A DNA stretch of 64,000 nucleotides. Origin: Flavobacterium lipolyticum. Lineage in GTDB: Bacteria; Bacteroidota; Bacteroidia; Flavobacteriales; Flavobacteriaceae. This document shows, in pieces, positions 63,091-64,000 of the stretch. The stretch spans positions 682,001 to 746,000 of the forward strand of contig NZ_JAJJMN010000002.1 of the NCBI RefSeq assembly GCF_020905335.1, written 5' to 3'. Numbering within the stretch: position 1 is the first letter of the stretch; the number at the start of each line of letters is the position of its first letter. Both the position numbers and the translations under genes were made by a program. The notes under the pieces are model-generated. The model was given only the letters and a program-made list of their open reading frames with translations, did not search any database and was not told the origin of the DNA.

Positions 63091-64000
63091 TTATCGACTG
63101 TTTAATTTCGCCTTCTCTTTAATAATGTCGGCGATCTTCCTGTTGTCAATTTTACTTTCCAGCCATGAAATAATATCAAGGTATAAAAAGGCTCTTTTCT
63201 CATACGTATTTTTCTCCAATTCGATAAAACGAGTCCTCATCTTGATAAACTCCTTTTTTATATCGGCAGGGTAGAAGTTATTCAGATTTTTCATGAACTT
63301 GATAATCTCTTTCTGAACCTCATGTAAATCATTCATTTTCAAGAGAAACTTATACGTGTTCTTCAAATGATTTTCCAGATAATAATCCTTACCCAATTCG
63401 TAATGCGCAATCAAGGATAAAAGTCTGGCAAAGCACATTAAATCTTCACGCATCGACAGATTTTTATTGTTGATGATTTTATCCAAATAATTAATCGATT
63501 CATTGTACTTTTCAGTACCAAAATAAATAGAGGCAATTTTATAGTAAAACAACATCTCATGATGCTCATCAAGATGTTCGCTGTGAAGTTTTATCTTTTG
63601 CAGAATCTCCGGAATTAGATATTCACTTTCAGCAAAAGTTCCTTCCAGTATGTGAAGGTTCAACTTATTATTATAAACGTACAGAAAAGAAAGCGACGCA
63701 ATATTATCATTTACCGGAAACCTTGGATCAGCAATGGTTTCTTCTAAAAGCGTCAGATATTTTTTGAAATTCGACTTGTATTTCAACATATACAGCGACT
63801 CTAGAAAATAATGATTCCCTTTTAAGAAAAAGACAGGATTCAAATAAATCATATTAGGATTGTCATAAAACAATCTTACCCATTTGTAGGCATATTTATA
63901 ACTCGCTAAGAAGTCCTGAACCAGAAAACTACGCCAAAGATTAGCATTGTAAAACCAATACTTTTCCCTAAAACCAAACTTACTTTCGTCCAGCTTTGAA
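63091..64000 (-). CDS. TPR-like helical protein, N-terminus outside the window
   Basis: The minus-strand frame is open through the right edge: before the TTG at 63873 it continues upstream through codons for SKLDESKFGFREKYWFYNAN and beyond, so that TTG is not the start. The visible 302 residues are helical with TPR-like spacing (FYYKIASIYFGTEKYNESIN). No enzyme motif. It is likely a protein-interaction scaffold; function unknown. Confidence 0.6.
   Translation of the reverse strand, partial: SKLDESKFGFREKYWFYNANLWRSFLVQDFLASYKYAYKWVRLFYDNPNMIYLNPVFFLKGNHYFLESLYMLKYKSNFKKYLTLLEETIADPRFPVNDNIASLSFLYVYNNKLNLHILEGTFAESEYLIPEILQKIKLHSEHLDEHHEMLFYYKIASIYFGTEKYNESINYLDKIINNKNLSMREDLMCFARLLSLIAHYELGKDYYLENHLKNTYKFLLKMNDLHEVQKEIIKFMKNLNNFYPADIKKEFIKMRTRFIELEKNTYEKRAFLYLDIISWLESKIDNRKIADIIKEKAKLNSR

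Overview
The window is chromosomal DNA of a Bacteroidota bacterium, almost certainly a Flavobacterium or close relative. Signs seen in the sequence: low GC; promoter elements of the TAnnTTTG type; a fused LpxC-FabZ; the type IX secretion regulator PorX; a SusC/SusD pair; EttA, MutS2 and TsaE of Bacteroidota type; and a hisGDCBHAF(IE) operon in the order usual for this phylum. No rRNA, tRNA, prophage, insertion sequence or CRISPR array was recognised. The two edge genes run off the window.

Layout. 0-13.5 kb: mostly housekeeping genes (OmpA-like lipoprotein, glycosyltransferase, HsdR-N nuclease-like protein, holA, a hybrid histidine kinase, ettA, mutS2, ung). 13.5-17.8 kb: a minus-strand run with an alanine-dehydrogenase-like protein, a GNAT acetyltransferase, tsaE and porX. 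18-25.6 kb: HD phosphohydrolase, then the lipid A set lpxD, lpxC/fabZ, lpxA, then efp, a second LpxD-like acyltransferase, an NTF2-like protein and sucD. 25.7-27 kb: a small conserved protein, a block of REP-like mini-hairpins and a broken XRE-type regulator. 27.5-37.1 kb: an envelope-signalling nutrient uptake locus: ECF sigma factor, FecR anti-sigma, SusC with a signalling STN domain, SusD, a HExxH zinc lipoprotein and a DUF4302-like lipoprotein. A small peptide with a double-glycine-type leader follows. 37.9-49.8 kb: fabG, a VWA-like membrane protein, a LysR regulator with a YeiH-type exporter, a secreted S1/P1-like nuclease or phospholipase, an LTA-synthase-like sulfatase-fold protein and an OmpR-type two-component pair. 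49.9-58 kb: the complete histidine operon behind a leader-peptide attenuator. 58.2-64 kb: a secreted unknown, a CBM9-like protein, an M1 peptidase, a BASS transporter and an edge-truncated TPR-like protein.

How genes work together. The his operon encodes all enzymes from PRPP/ATP to histidine. It appears to be controlled by a 19-residue leader peptide with five His codons and mutually exclusive hairpins. The sigma/FecR/SusC(STN) block reads as a self-inducing uptake system: substrate at the outer-membrane receptor is signalled to FecR and the sigma factor. The absence of glycoside hydrolases and the presence of a zinc hydrolase point to a non-glycan substrate, which is inference.

The most striking unexplained structure is in the spacers. 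Many intergenic gaps, including every gap inside the his operon, are filled with short words repeated at a 7-bp (or 13-bp) period. A complementary arm usually stands just before the next start codon, so each spacer can fold into a long hairpin. The word differs from spacer to spacer but the architecture is the same. Two blocks of REP-like triloop hairpins form a second repeat class.
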